A stretch of 64,000 bases of DNA from Ascidiaceihabitans sp023955215. Lineage in GTDB: Bacteria > Pseudomonadota > Alphaproteobacteria > Rhodobacterales > Rhodobacteraceae. Shown one piece after another: positions 34,629 to 44,395 of this stretch. The notes beneath the pieces are model-generated. The model was not told the DNA's origin. It made no database searches and worked only from the letters and a program-made list of their open reading frames with translations. The position numbers and the translations under genes were made by a program. The first letter of the stretch is position 1, and the number at the start of each line of letters is the position of its first letter. Where the stretch lies: NCBI GenBank assembly GCA_943788345.1, contig CALSPX010000001.1, forward strand, positions 150,901-214,900. Direction: 5' to 3'.

Positions 34629-36305
34629 ATGGCAAATATGATGGACGAGTTTGAAGCACTTTTGAATGAAAGCTTCGAAATGGACACCCCAGAAGAGGGT
34701 TCCGTTGTTAAAGGCAAGGTTATCGCGATTGAAGCGGGCCAAGCTATCATCGACGTAGGCTACAAGATGGAAGGCCGCGTCGACATTAAAGAATTCGCAG
34801 ATCCCGGTGAAGCTCCAAAAATCGCTGCTGGCGATGTTGTTGAAGTATTCCTCCGTCAGGTCGAAAACTCTAAAGGTGAAGCTGTAATCTCTCGTGAGAT
34901 GGCTCGTCGTGAAGAAGCATGGGATCGTCTTGAGACTGCCTACGCTGGTGAAGCACGCGTTGAAGGCGCGATCTTCGGCCGCGTTAAAGGTGGCTTTACA
35001 GTTGATCTTGGCGGCGCAGTTGCGTTCCTTCCAGGCTCACAAGTTGACGTACGCCCTGTGCGTGACGCAGGCCCATTGATGGGTCTTAAGCAACCATTCC
35101 AAATCCTTAAAATGGACCGTCGTCGTGGCAACATCGTTGTTTCTCGTCGTGCTATCCTCGAGGAATCACGTGCAGAACAACGCGCTGAAGTTATTGGCAA
35201 CCTTACTGAAGGCCAAAACGTTGACGGTGTTGTTAAGAACATCACTGAATACGGTGCGTTCGTTGATTTGGGCGGCGTTGACGGCTTGTTGCACGTCACT
35301 GACATGGCATGGCGTCGTGTGAACCACCCATCTGAAATCTTGACAATCGGTGAAACGATCAAAGTTCAGGTTATTAAGATCAACAAAGAGACACACCGTA
35401 TCTCCTTGGGCATGAAGCAATTGCAAGAGGATCCATGGGATCTGGTTGCAGCGAAATACCCACTTGAGTCTACACACACTGGTCGCGTGACCAACATCAC
35501 TGATTATGGCGCATTCGTTGAGCTAGAAGCAGGCGTTGAAGGTCTTGTGCACGTTTCTGAAATGTCTTGGACCAAGAAGAACGTACACCCAGGTAAAATC
35601 GTATCTACGTCTCAAGAAGTCGAAGTTATGGTTCTGGAAATCGACGGCACCAAGCGTCGCGTATCTTTGGGTCTGAAACAGACACAGCGCAACCCATGGG
35701 AAGTGTTTGCAGAAACACACCCTGAAGGCACTGAAGTCGAAGGCGAAGTCAAAAACATCACCGAATTCGGTTTGTTTGTTGGCCTCGAAGGCGACATCGA
35801 CGGCATGGTTCACCTGTCCGACCTATCATGGGACGAACGTGGCGAAGACGCGATCCAAAGCTACCACAAGAACGACGTGGTTCAGGCTGTTGTATCCGAA
35901 GTTGACGTTGAAAAAGAACGCATCTCCTTGTCTATCAAAGGCATGGGCGGCGACAAGTTCGCAGAAGCAGTGGGCGGCGTTAAGCGCGGTTCCATCGTAA
36001 CTGTGACAGTGACAGCCATCGAAGAAGGTGGTGTTGAGTGCGAATATGAAGGCATGAAATCCTTCATCCGTCGTTCCGACCTGTCCCGTGACCGTGCAGA
36101 GCAGCGCCCAGAGCGTTTCTCAGTTGGTGACAAAGTGGACGTGCGTATCACTAACGTCGACGCAAAAACACGCCGCTTGGGTGTCTCCATCAAAGCACGT
36201 GAGATTGCTGAAGAAAAAGAAGCCGTTGAACAGTATGGTTCATCTGACTCAGGCGCATCCTTGGGCGATATCCTTGGTGCAGCTTTGAACACCGGCGACG
36301 AATAA
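34629..36305 (+). CDS. rpsA: 30S ribosomal protein S1
   Basis: A 558-residue RNA-binding ribosomal protein that helps mRNA bind the 30S subunit. Six S1 (OB-fold) repeats are visible; the third to fifth carry the repeating NITEYGAFVDLGG / NITDYGAFVELEAG / NITEFGLFVGLEG pattern at about 200, 285 and 375. Codon use is strongly biased and the gene is followed by a strong terminator, as expected for high expression. Confidence 0.98.
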   Translation: MANMMDEFEALLNESFEMDTPEEGSVVKGKVIAIEAGQAIIDVGYKMEGRVDIKEFADPGEAPKIAAGDVVEVFLRQVENSKGEAVISREMARREEAWDRLETAYAGEARVEGAIFGRVKGGFTVDLGGAVAFLPGSQVDVRPVRDAGPLMGLKQPFQILKMDRRRGNIVVSRRAILEESRAEQRAEVIGNLTEGQNVDGVVKNITEYGAFVDLGGVDGLLHVTDMAWRRVNHPSEILTIGETIKVQVIKINKETHRISLGMKQLQEDPWDLVAAKYPLESTHTGRVTNITDYGAFVELEAGVEGLVHVSEMSWTKKNVHPGKIVSTSQEVEVMVLEIDGTKRRVSLGLKQTQRNPWEVFAETHPEGTEVEGEVKNITEFGLFVGLEGDIDGMVHLSDLSWDERGEDAIQSYHKNDVVQAVVSEVDVEKERISLSIKGMGGDKFAEAVGGVKRGSIVTVTVTAIEEGGVECEYEGMKSFIRRSDLSRDRAEQRPERFSVGDKVDVRITNVDAKTRRLGVSIKAREIAEEKEAVEQYGSSDSGASLGDILGAALNTGDE

Positions 36306-36332
36306 GCTTAACCGTTTAACGTTTTAAGATTG

Positions 36333-36361
36333 GGCCCCGCAGGCGACTGCGGGGCCTTTTT
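36333..36361 (+). terminator. Rho-independent terminator of rpsA
   Basis: GGCCCCGCAG / CTGCGGGGCC perfect 10-bp stem with a GCGA tetraloop and TTTTT. Confidence 0.92.
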
Positions 36362-36530
36362 GTGTTTTTAGCTAAGGGCGGTGATCCCAATGCCGCATAC
36401 AACCTTCCGTGATTGTTTCTTAAATGAAAACGGTATCCGGATTTATTCGCGTTAGGTGTTTTGTTCTGAACAATCACACTTATTGGTTGTTGTTAACTTA
36501 TAGCTATGCGAGTATTTTCATAATTTATGA

Positions 36531-38261
36531 GTGGGACTATTTATGCTTGGACTTATGATATTGCCGATGCTGTTGGGCGCTGCGTTTCTTTTTGATGATG
36601 ATGGAAGTGGATCTGAAGATCCAATTGGTCAACCAGACTCAGAAGAACCAGTTCAAACTGATCCAGAAGAGAACGGCGATCTGATCCAGTTCGACCGGGA
36701 CGACACGCGATACAGTGGATCGGATGCAGCTGTCGAAGTTCGCGGCAATAATCTAGATAACATAATCCGTGCAGGCGGTGGTGACGATACAGTCGTTGCA
36801 GAGGGTGGTGATGATCGGGTCTTCGGAGATGCCGGCGATGATACCCTTTACGGTAGAGATGGTGATGATGTGGTCTTTGGCGGCACGGGCGACGATCGCA
36901 TCTTTCTTGGCATGGGTGATGACGCATCTGGCTCGAGCGGCGAAAATGGACCATCGGATATGTTCGGTGATGACTTCGTTCGCGGCGGTGCTGGTGATGA
37001 TCAGATTTTTGACAACTTTGGTTCTAACCACTTGATGGGGGATGTTGGCAACGACACCTTGGTCGCTGTCGACGGTAACAACGCTGTGGATCAAAGCATA
37101 TCCGAAGCTGATTTCGGCACCACGGACACTCTAGACGGTGGCACCGGCAATGACCTCTTACGTGGCGACGACGGCGATATTCTGATTGGTGGTACAGGCG
37201 ACGACGACTTCGGCGTCATTGCTAACCTCTCAAGAGATCAAGCCGTCGTTGAGATTAAGGATTTTGCTGTCACCGATGATGTCTTGTCCGTCTTTAGCAA
37301 CGCAGCCACGAGCGATGAAGAAATCTCATTTGCTTTCGATGCGGCCAGAGGTGGCGTTATCGCGTCGGTTGCATCCGAAGAGGTGGCAATTCTTGAGGGA
37401 TTGGTAGCCGATGATATTGCCAATATTACGTCCACGTTTTTCCATTACGACGAAGCCGGTCTTACTGAAGGCTACAGTGAAGTTGAAGGTGGTGTCGTGA
37501 ACATGCTTGCTGCTCAAACCCCGTACACGGGCACAATTGCTGGCGTCGAGGTTCAAGCCAACGCATTGAACAACACTCTCAACGCCGGTGGCGGCAATGA
37601 CACTGTTGTCGGCCTTGATGGTGATGATCTGATCTCAGGCGATGCAGGCGACGATGTGCTTTACGGTAACAATGGCGTGGATAGTGTCGCTGGTGGTGAT
37701 GGGGATGACCAAATATTCCTTGGTGAAGGAGACGATGTGTCCGGTAGCTCCGAGCTGGCAGATGCTTCGCAGATGCTTGGCGACGATGTTATTCGTGGCG
37801 GTGCGGGCTTCGATGAAATCGTTGACCACGTGGGCGCAAATCAGCTGTTTGGGGATCAAGGTGCTGATGTACTTGATGCGACAGACGGTATTGTTGCTGC
37901 GGATCCAACCGCATCCATTGCTGATTTCGGCACTGCGTATACGCTGAATGGCGGCGCTGGCGCTGACACATTGATCGGTGACGATGGTGATACAATGATT
38001 GGTGGAACAGGGACTGATAATTTCACTGCCATTCGTGATTTCACGCGGGTCCAAGCCGCAGTTCAAGTCGTTGATTTTGACGTAAGCGAAGATGTCCTAA
38101 CCGTTTCACAAAACACACCAACGGACGTGATTGTGTTTACGTTTGATGCTGCACAAAATGGTGTTGTTGCAACCGTTGCAGGGCAAGCAGTGGCAGTTCT
38201 ACAGGGATTAGATGCCGCAGATATACCGAACATCTGGGCTGCATTTGTGCCTGATGCTTAA
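36531..38261 (+). CDS. RTX-type calcium-binding repeat protein with internal duplication
   Basis: A 576-residue acidic protein with an N-terminal hydrophobic segment (1-21), an Asp/Glu/Pro-rich linker (22-60) and two homologous units of about 240 residues (about 61-301 and 332-571). Each unit has a run of GGxGxDxxx calcium-binding nonapeptides (for example GGDDRVFGDAGDDTLYG) followed by the same non-repeat tail (FAFDAARGGVIASV versus FTFDAAQNGVVATV). RTX repeats fold on calcium outside the cytoplasm. GTG at 36531 or ATG at 36543 could be the start; GAGTGGG before the latter favours it. Substrate or toxin domain: none seen. It is inserted between rpsA and ihfB. Confidence 0.85.
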   Translation: MGLFMLGLMILPMLLGAAFLFDDDGSGSEDPIGQPDSEEPVQTDPEENGDLIQFDRDDTRYSGSDAAVEVRGNNLDNIIRAGGGDDTVVAEGGDDRVFGDAGDDTLYGRDGDDVVFGGTGDDRIFLGMGDDASGSSGENGPSDMFGDDFVRGGAGDDQIFDNFGSNHLMGDVGNDTLVAVDGNNAVDQSISEADFGTTDTLDGGTGNDLLRGDDGDILIGGTGDDDFGVIANLSRDQAVVEIKDFAVTDDVLSVFSNAATSDEEISFAFDAARGGVIASVASEEVAILEGLVADDIANITSTFFHYDEAGLTEGYSEVEGGVVNMLAAQTPYTGTIAGVEVQANALNNTLNAGGGNDTVVGLDGDDLISGDAGDDVLYGNNGVDSVAGGDGDDQIFLGEGDDVSGSSELADASQMLGDDVIRGGAGFDEIVDHVGANQLFGDQGADVLDATDGIVAADPTASIADFGTAYTLNGGAGADTLIGDDGDTMIGGTGTDNFTAIRDFTRVQAAVQVVDFDVSEDVLTVSQNTPTDVIVFTFDAAQNGVVATVAGQAVAVLQGLDAADIPNIWAAFVPDA

Positions 38262-38554
38262 CCCCCGTCGCAGCAGTACTTGTACCGGCTGTGACAACGA
38301 CGGTTCCAGCGTTACAAGATCTCTAGTTTTGCAATTTCTTGGGCTGAAGTAGCGTGTTAGCGGCGAATCATAGGTCCAGTTGCTGAAGTTTCAGGCAAAA
38401 CTTTGCCAACTGGGCCAAATCGCTCGACGAAATAGGGTCGAAAGACCCAAAGATACGTACGAAAGTCATGTTTTCCGAAGTGATGTCTATTCAGTTTTCG
38501 ATAAACGTGCCTATAATCATCTGAATAGCATTCAATACCCCGGGGGGATATCTA

Positions 38555-38839
38555 ATGATCCGATCTGAACTGATACAGAAAATTGCGGACGAAAACCCAC
38601 ATCTTTACCAACGTGATGTTGAACGCATCGTGAATACGATCTTTGATGAAGTCACATCAGCGATGTCGCGCGGTGATCGTGTCGAACTTCGTGGCTTTGG
38701 TGCATTTTCGGTTAAACAACGCGACGCGCGTGTAGGCCGTAACCCTCGTACTGGCGAAACTGTTAGTGTCGAAGAGAAACACGTCCCGTTTTTCAAGACA
38801 GGTAAATTGCTTCGTGATCGCCTGAACGGGAACGCCTAA
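38555..38839 (+). CDS. ihfB: Integration host factor subunit beta
   Basis: A 94-residue HU/IHF-family DNA-bending protein. The DNA-intercalating arm carries GRNPRTGE, and the N-terminus MIRSELIQKIADENPHLYQ is typical of IHF-beta. GGGGGGATA lies upstream of the ATG. It works as a heterodimer with IHF-alpha, encoded elsewhere. The gene is 4 bases from the next gene. Confidence 0.95.
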   Translation: MIRSELIQKIADENPHLYQRDVERIVNTIFDEVTSAMSRGDRVELRGFGAFSVKQRDARVGRNPRTGETVSVEEKHVPFFKTGKLLRDRLNGNA

Positions 38840-38842
38840 AAA

Positions 38843-39193
38843 ATGCGCTATATTCGTTACGCCTGTATCGCGACCTTTGCGGTTGCGTTGATCGCTGTTG
38901 CTTTGGCCAACCGCACTGTTGTCACCCTCAAGGTATTGCCTGATGAGATTGCCGGTCTGTTTGCTGTAAACCCATCCATCAACATACCGCTTTTTGTCGT
39001 GATTTTCGGTGGGATCATTGCTGGTCTTTTGGTTGGTTTTGTTTGGGAATGGTTCCGTGAGCATGCAATGCGCGCTGAAGCATCGAAATCAAGCCGCAAC
39101 GTGCGCCGCCTTGAGCGCGAAATTGCACGTATGAAAGGCCAAAGCGCTGATAGCCAAGACGATGTTTTGGCCTTGTTAGACAAAGCCAGCTGA
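38843..39193 (+). CDS. LapA-domain (DUF1049) inner-membrane protein
   Basis: A 116-residue protein with membrane helices at about 5-22 and 47-68 and a charged helical tail (72-105, EASKSSRNVRRLEREIARMK), the standard LapA/DUF1049 layout. The E. coli relative takes part in lipopolysaccharide assembly control. Here it sits between ihfB and trpF, as is usual in alphaproteobacteria. Confidence 0.85.
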   Translation: MRYIRYACIATFAVALIAVALANRTVVTLKVLPDEIAGLFAVNPSINIPLFVVIFGGIIAGLLVGFVWEWFREHAMRAEASKSSRNVRRLEREIARMKGQSADSQDDVLALLDKAS

Positions 39194-39198
39194 TCTGA

Positions 39199-39864
39199 AT
39201 GTCTAAATCTGTAGCGGTAAAAATCTGCGGTTTGACGCAGTCAAGCGAGGTGCACGCGGTTGCACAGGCTGGTGCGACCTATTGTGGCTTTGTCTTTTTC
39301 CCTAAATCACCACGCAACGTGTCCTTTGAACAGGCCGCCGCAATGGCCATTGAGGCCCCCGTTGGTCTGGGCAAGGTTGCATTGACGGTGAATGCTGACA
39401 ATGCGTTCCTAGATGCGCTGACTGCACAAGTGCCCCTAGATATGCTGCAGTTACACGGTTCTGAAACGCCAGAGCGGGTTTTGGAAGTCAAAGCCCGTTA
39501 TGGTCTGCCGGTTATGAAAGCAGTTGGCGTTTCCAGTGAAGTTGATCTACCGGCTCTTGACGCTTATCAGCAGGTTGCAGATCAAATTCTTGTGGATGCG
39601 AAGCCACCTGAAAATGGCGATCTGCCTGGTGGCAATGGGCTTACGTTTGATTGGCGTCTGGTCGCCGGTCGTCGGTGGATCGTGCCATGGATGTTGGCAG
39701 GTGGTTTGACGCCAGAAAATGCTGCCGAAGCGATCAGAATGACGGGAACCCGTCAGTTGGATCTCAGCTCTGGCGTAGAAAGCGCGCCAGGTGTCAAAGA
39801 TGCCGCGATGATCCGCGCGTTTATGGACGCGTCCCAAGGGGTTTCCAAGATCCCAACCTTATAA
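39199..39864 (+). CDS. trpF: Phosphoribosylanthranilate isomerase
   Basis: A 221-residue TIM-barrel isomerase of tryptophan synthesis. KICGLTQ at the N-terminus holds the catalytic Cys, the catalytic Asp is near residue 130 (ILVDAKPP), and LAGGLTPENA and DLSSGVESAPGVKD form the phosphate site. It is 93 bases ahead of trpB and probably co-transcribed. Confidence 0.95.
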   Translation: MSKSVAVKICGLTQSSEVHAVAQAGATYCGFVFFPKSPRNVSFEQAAAMAIEAPVGLGKVALTVNADNAFLDALTAQVPLDMLQLHGSETPERVLEVKARYGLPVMKAVGVSSEVDLPALDAYQQVADQILVDAKPPENGDLPGGNGLTFDWRLVAGRRWIVPWMLAGGLTPENAAEAIRMTGTRQLDLSSGVESAPGVKDAAMIRAFMDASQGVSKIPTL

Positions 39865-39956
39865 TTTAAACACGGGATTGGGGGTGCGGTGCGGTGTCCG
39901 CTTTACGCGTCTCAATCCATAAGCTACATCCGAATGAAGCGAAGTGGAGCACTCAG

Positions 39957-41186
39957 ATGAACGACCTTTTCAATTCTTTTATGACTGGACCTGATGAGCA
40001 GGGACGGTTTGGTGATTTCGGCGGACGTTTCGTCTCTGAGACCTTGATGCCATTGATCCTTAGCCTTGAGGAAGAATACGAAAAGGCGAAAACGGACGAC
40101 AGTTTTTGGTCAGAGATGGATTTTCTGTGGAAGCACTATGTTGGTCGTCCAAGCCCACTTTATCATGCTGAACGCCTGACTGAACATCTTGGCGGTGCCA
40201 AAGTCTACATGAAGCGCGACGAGCTGAACCACACTGGCGCGCACAAGATTAACAACGTGCTGGGCCAGATCATTCTGGCACGCCGCATGGGCAAAAAGCG
40301 CATTATCGCTGAAACGGGCGCTGGTCAGCACGGCGTTGCAACGGCGACAGTCTGTGCAAAGTTTGGCCTACAGTGCGTCGTCTATATGGGTGCGCATGAT
40401 GTTGAGCGTCAGGCGCCAAACGTATTCCGCATGCGCCTGTTGGGTGCCGAAGTTATCCCTGTGACTTCAGGTCGTGGCACGTTGAAAGACGCCATGAACG
40501 ATGCGTTGCGTGACTGGGTGACCAACGTTGACGATACATTCTACTGCATCGGTACTGTGGCTGGTCCACACCCGTACCCTGCAATGGTCCGTGACTTCCA
40601 ATCGATCATTGGCAAAGAAGTCCGCGAACAGATGATGGAAGCCGAAGGTCGTCTACCTGACACTTTGATTGCCGCAATCGGTGGTGGTTCAAATGCGATG
40701 GGTCTGTTCTTCCCGTTCCTTGACGACAAAGAAGTGAACATCATCGGTGTCGAAGCTGGCGGTAAAGGCGTGAATGCCAAGATGGAGCACTGCGCTTCAT
40801 TGACCGGGGGGCGCCCAGGCGTACTTCACGGCAACCGTACTTACCTTTTGCAAGACGATGACGGCCAAATCCTCGAAGGCTTCTCTATCTCTGCTGGTCT
40901 GGACTACCCGGGTATCGGACCAGAGCACGCATGGTTGCACGAAATCGGCCGCGCGAAATATGTATCGATCACAGACGTCGAAGCGCTAGAGGCATTCCAA
41001 CTTTGCTGTACACTTGAGGGCATCATCCCAGCGCTTGAACCATCCCACGCGCTTGCGCACGTGATGAAGCTGGCACCAACATTGCCTGCGGATCACATCC
41101 TGTGCATGAACATGTGTGGTCGTGGTGACAAAGACATCTTTACCGTCGCACGCGCACTAGATTTTGATATGGGCGAATTCGTCTAA
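39957..41186 (+). CDS. trpB: Tryptophan synthase beta chain
   Basis: A 409-residue PLP enzyme joining indole and serine. Schiff-base Lys 97 is in TGAHKINNVLGQ, the phosphate loop is GGGSNAMG near 240, and GQHGVATAT is present. ATG at 39957 is preceded by GGAG; the longer frame from 39894 is not part of the family. Its partner trpA is not adjacent but lies at 47.5 kb on the other strand. Confidence 0.97.
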   Translation: MNDLFNSFMTGPDEQGRFGDFGGRFVSETLMPLILSLEEEYEKAKTDDSFWSEMDFLWKHYVGRPSPLYHAERLTEHLGGAKVYMKRDELNHTGAHKINNVLGQIILARRMGKKRIIAETGAGQHGVATATVCAKFGLQCVVYMGAHDVERQAPNVFRMRLLGAEVIPVTSGRGTLKDAMNDALRDWVTNVDDTFYCIGTVAGPHPYPAMVRDFQSIIGKEVREQMMEAEGRLPDTLIAAIGGGSNAMGLFFPFLDDKEVNIIGVEAGGKGVNAKMEHCASLTGGRPGVLHGNRTYLLQDDDGQILEGFSISAGLDYPGIGPEHAWLHEIGRAKYVSITDVEALEAFQLCCTLEGIIPALEPSHALAHVMKLAPTLPADHILCMNMCGRGDKDIFTVARALDFDMGEFV

Positions 41187-41209
41187 ATCAACATTGCGTC
41201 GAATTAGAA

Positions 41210-41237
41210 AAGGCACCTCTAGTGAGGTGCCTTTTTT
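41210..41237 (+). terminator. Rho-independent terminator of the trpF-trpB transcript
   Basis: AAGGCACCTC / GAGGTGCCTT perfect stem with a TAGT loop and six T. Confidence 0.92.
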
Positions 41238-41247
41238 CGTTTCTGCC

Positions 41248-41625
41248 TTAAGCGGTTTGATCGCTGTATTGTGTCAATATACGCAACGGCACTGTCTGCA
41301 ATGCGCGTTTGTGGGTCGCGGCCAAATTGACCCTTGGGGCGCATCCCTCATCATGGGCTTGCAGGAAACGGCTGGCGCATAAGCACCACGCGTCACCCGC
41401 TTTGAGCCCTTGAAACCCAAACTCTGGGCGCGGTGTGCTTAGATCATTGCCGACATATTTTGAATAAGCCAGAAATTCGGCAGTCATCACAGCGCAGACA
41501 GTGTGGCTACCTTGGTCCTGAACACATGTATTGCAGTGTCCATCACGGAAAAACCCAGTGACTGGATCAACCCCACATAAGCCGAGTGGAGTGCCAAGGA
41601 CATTTACGCTTTCATCAGGTTGCAT
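41248..41625 (-). CDS. DUF2237 family protein
   Basis: A 125-residue protein matching DUF2237: NVLGTPLGLCGVDPVTGFFR, CNTCVQDQGSHTVCAVMT, GNDLSTPRPEFGFQGL and GDAWCLCASRF. Several conserved Cys residues suggest metal or redox chemistry, but the function is unknown. I chose ATG at 41625, with AAGGA just upstream, over the TTG at 41631. Confidence 0.85.
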   Translation of the reverse strand: MQPDESVNVLGTPLGLCGVDPVTGFFRDGHCNTCVQDQGSHTVCAVMTAEFLAYSKYVGNDLSTPRPEFGFQGLKAGDAWCLCASRFLQAHDEGCAPRVNLAATHKRALQTVPLRILTQYSDQTA

Positions 41626-41719
41626 GCTCAATCCTTTACCATCGAGGTGTGTAGCTTGAGCATAACCTAGTTCGCGGGGATGGCTTCACCAATATTTAAA
41701 AATTGTCACAGACGCAGGG

Positions 41720-42760
41720 TCAGCTGGAGTGATGCCAATCGACCCAACGCCCATGAAAATCAACACGACCTAAGTGTAGGGTGATGTCACCGGGCCACAA
41801 ACGCAACGTCAGAGCGGCTCCTACGCCACCTGTGGCGTCTCCATCGTTCTCCATTGATAACCACGCTAAAGGTGTTTCAACCGTCGCACGCGCCCCTGCT
41901 TGTTCAATCAGCTCAAGGCCACGTGCTTGAGATGAGTTCGGGAAATACTGCCATGCAACGGTATTCTGGATCAGATGCAAATGCCCTGTGCGTGGATTTG
42001 CCAACCGAGTTTCCAACCAATCAATTGCATCACCCTTTTCAACCTCGACATTTATGGTCGCCGCCGCAGCTTTGGTCAGGGTCAATCGGTGGGGTTGATC
42101 CGCCCACAAATATGCGGTGAGACGTAATAGGTCAGGCGCAAGGCGCGGGTTCATTGGATTAAGGTCCACACCCGCCCGCTCAGCAATAATGATTGAATTG
42201 GACGGGGGGCGGGGCCCTGTCCATTCTGGGCTTAAAGTTACCGCAGGCGTCTGTGGGCCAGTGATCTGTCCCGAAATGTCCAAGGCATAATGATCCCACA
42301 TCAAGTTCAGGCCCGCACTTGCCCCGAGTTCTGACAATACAATTGGGCGCTGGAAATGTTCGAGCGCAACCTGTGCACCAGCGATTAACGCGGCAGAGCG
42401 ACGAACTTCATTGGTTTGTGGGGGGCTTTGGGTCCATTCAAGCATGAAACCTTCATGTGCGACAAGGGCATGTGAAACCGCAATTGATAGGGCGTTATGG
42501 TCAAACGCGTTTGGTGGATACGCCGCAATCAACGCATCCGATTGACCTGTGAGAACCAAAGCATGAAGCCCACCGGCAATGCGCAATGGTAACGAATGGC
42601 CAACGGGACCGATGTCGCCTGTATAGGCGGCCATCGCCTTGCCCAGTTTCGTGTCCGATTGCCAGTTTTTGGAAAGTATGCGCAGCAAGTGACCCATGAA
42701 TGGGGAGTCTAGCCGTTCACATGAAACAGCTTGATCTTCAAAGGCTGCGCGTAAAGTCAT
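41720..42760 (-). CDS. DUF2332 family protein
   Basis: A 346-residue soluble protein with the pattern of DUF2332 (MTLRAAFEDQAVSCERL, the central VLSELGASAGLNLMWDHYAL, and a C-terminal LTLRLWPGDITLHLGRVDFHG, quoted in part). The ELGASAGLN segment resembles a SAM-binding glycine loop, so a methyltransferase-like fold is possible, but no activity is established. Its ATG overlaps the pth stop by 4 bases, implying a pth operon. Confidence 0.8.
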   Translation of the reverse strand: MTLRAAFEDQAVSCERLDSPFMGHLLRILSKNWQSDTKLGKAMAAYTGDIGPVGHSLPLRIAGGLHALVLTGQSDALIAAYPPNAFDHNALSIAVSHALVAHEGFMLEWTQSPPQTNEVRRSAALIAGAQVALEHFQRPIVLSELGASAGLNLMWDHYALDISGQITGPQTPAVTLSPEWTGPRPPSNSIIIAERAGVDLNPMNPRLAPDLLRLTAYLWADQPHRLTLTKAAAATINVEVEKGDAIDWLETRLANPRTGHLHLIQNTVAWQYFPNSSQARGLELIEQAGARATVETPLAWLSMENDGDATGGVGAALTLRLWPGDITLHLGRVDFHGRWVDWHHSS

Positions 42761-43455
42761 TTAAAGCGATCCATCAGCTTTTGCATCGCGGATCTGCTGT
42801 CGGTGTCTGGCACAGGTTCGACAGGTTTCTTTTTCGGTCGCTCTGTCACAACTTTTTCTGGCGGACGTTTGCCTGTACTTGGACGAGGCGGCGCAACGCG
42901 AAGGGCAACCGCATTCATGAACTTGGGTGGATCACCCGCGGCCAATGATGGGGCGCCATCTGCACAACCGCGCAGCACGTCGTCCAACCAATCTTGTTCT
43001 GCTTTTGCAAAATCACTTAGCACAAAACCCGCAACACGATCTTTATGGCCAGGATGACCAACGCCCATGCGAATACGACCGTAATCTGCGCCAATATGGG
43101 CATGGATAGATCGCAGGCCATTGTGTCCTGCATGACCACCAGACATCTTGAAACGGATTTTTCCGGGGGCAAGATCCAGTTCGTCATGGAAAACGACAAC
43201 ATCTTCAGCGTCAATTTTGTGAAACTTCATCGCGGCCGCAACAGATTGACCAGAATTGTTCATGAAGGTTTCGGGCTTTAGCAAAACCGCGCGATCAGAC
43301 CCGAACCTGCCTTCTGTTACCAAACCTTGGAATTTTTGCTTCCATGGGCCAAATCCGTGATCTGAGGCAATCATATCGAGGGCCATAAACCCAATATTGT
43401 GGCGGTTACGGGCGTATTTCGCGCCGGGGTTTCCCAAGCCAACAATCAACTTCAT
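42757..43455 (-). CDS. pth: Peptidyl-tRNA hydrolase
   Basis: A 232-residue hydrolase that frees tRNA from stalled peptidyl-tRNA. Catalytic residues Asn 9 (GLGNPG), His 19 (NRHNIGF) and Asp 91 (FHDELDLAPG) are present. The C-terminus has an unusual basic, Pro/Lys-rich tail of about 35 residues (RPSTGKRPPEK onward) beyond the family core. It follows rplY on the same strand, a common pairing of two translation genes. Confidence 0.96.
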   Translation of the reverse strand: MKLIVGLGNPGAKYARNRHNIGFMALDMIASDHGFGPWKQKFQGLVTEGRFGSDRAVLLKPETFMNNSGQSVAAAMKFHKIDAEDVVVFHDELDLAPGKIRFKMSGGHAGHNGLRSIHAHIGADYGRIRMGVGHPGHKDRVAGFVLSDFAKAEQDWLDDVLRGCADGAPSLAAGDPPKFMNAVALRVAPPRPSTGKRPPEKVVTERPKKKPVEPVPDTDSRSAMQKLMDRFK

Positions 43456-43547
43456 GGCGTTTCCTCAATTCATATCTGTCTTTGTGGCAGACTAGCACAG
43501 GCAACAACCAGACCTCCACCACAGCGCATACATCTTTTGATGAAACG

Positions 43548-43577
43548 AAAAACGGGGCCCCAAAAAGGAGCCCCGTT
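43548..43577 (-). terminator. Rho-independent terminator of rplY
   Basis: On the minus strand AACGGGGC / GCCCCGTT flank an 11-base loop, followed by a run of T. It lies between rplY and pth. Confidence 0.8.
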
Positions 43578-43606
43578 TCATTACCTCAAACTCTTGCGAG
43601 TTGGGT

Positions 43607-44245
43607 TTAGCTTTCTGCAGGTGCTTCAGCTTCCGCTTCAACTTCTGCTTCATCGTCGTCACCAGCAGAGCGAAGGCTCGATGGTGCAGAGATGTTGCCA
43701 ACAACAAAGTCACGGTCGATCGTGGCTTTTGCGCCTTCTGGCAATTTGATGGATGAGATGGTGATGGTGTCGCCAACTTCCAAACCAGTCAAATCAACAG
43801 TCAATGCATCAGGGATCTCGCCAGCAAGAACGTTTAGTTCAATTTCTGGACGCACAACGGACAATAGACCACCGCGCTTGATACCTGGGCATTCGTCTTC
43901 GTTGATGAACTCAACTGGGATGAACAGGTTGATTGTTGTAGTGCGCTTTAGGCGCATGAAGTCGACGTGCGTTGGCAAGTCTTTAACAACATGGCGCTGA
44001 ACGTCGCGGCAGATAACGCGAACGTCGTCTTGGCCTTCAACTTTCAAGTTGAAAAGCGTGGACTTAAAGCGGCCAGCTTTCAACATTTTCAGCAATTTGT
44101 TGAATGGGATGTTGATCGGTAGTGGATCAACGTCGCCACCAAACACAATGCCCGGTACCATGCCATCGCGGCGTGCCTGACGAGCGGCGCCCTTGCCTGT
44201 CCCCGTACGTGCTAGAACTTCAAGATCAGGGATCTCTCCAGCCAT
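43607..44245 (-). CDS. rplY: 50S ribosomal protein L25 (long Ctc/TL5 form)
   Basis: A 212-residue 5S rRNA-binding protein: the L25 domain (1-95, with GTGKGAARQARRDGMVPG) plus the C-terminal TL5/Ctc beta domain (100-190) and an acidic Ala/Glu tail. The long form is usual in alphaproteobacteria. Separated from pth by its own terminator. Confidence 0.95.
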   Translation of the reverse strand: MAGEIPDLEVLARTGTGKGAARQARRDGMVPGIVFGGDVDPLPINIPFNKLLKMLKAGRFKSTLFNLKVEGQDDVRVICRDVQRHVVKDLPTHVDFMRLKRTTTINLFIPVEFINEDECPGIKRGGLLSVVRPEIELNVLAGEIPDALTVDLTGLEVGDTITISSIKLPEGAKATIDRDFVVGNISAPSSLRSAGDDDEAEVEAEAEAPAES

Positions 44246-44395
44246 AATAATTCTCCAATGTTTTAAGGGCAGGACGCCTCCAAGGCTGTCGTCCCGCGTG
44301 AAGTGGCGCGTATAGACCGGATTCGCATCTGAGAAAAGCGCTTTTTAACTGCGCTGTCACTTGTGGTGCGGCATGCTCTCTGGCACCACTCGGCT

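Noticed and set aside
36553..37094. Long minus-strand ORFs opposite the RTX gene
   Set aside because: They mirror the repetitive GGTGATGAT-type codons of the RTX repeats and give His/Arg- or Ile/Thr-rich low-complexity sequence.
38380..38568. 62-codon ORF before ihfB
   Set aside because: It overlaps the ihfB start and has no recognisable features; the interval is better read as promoter and leader.
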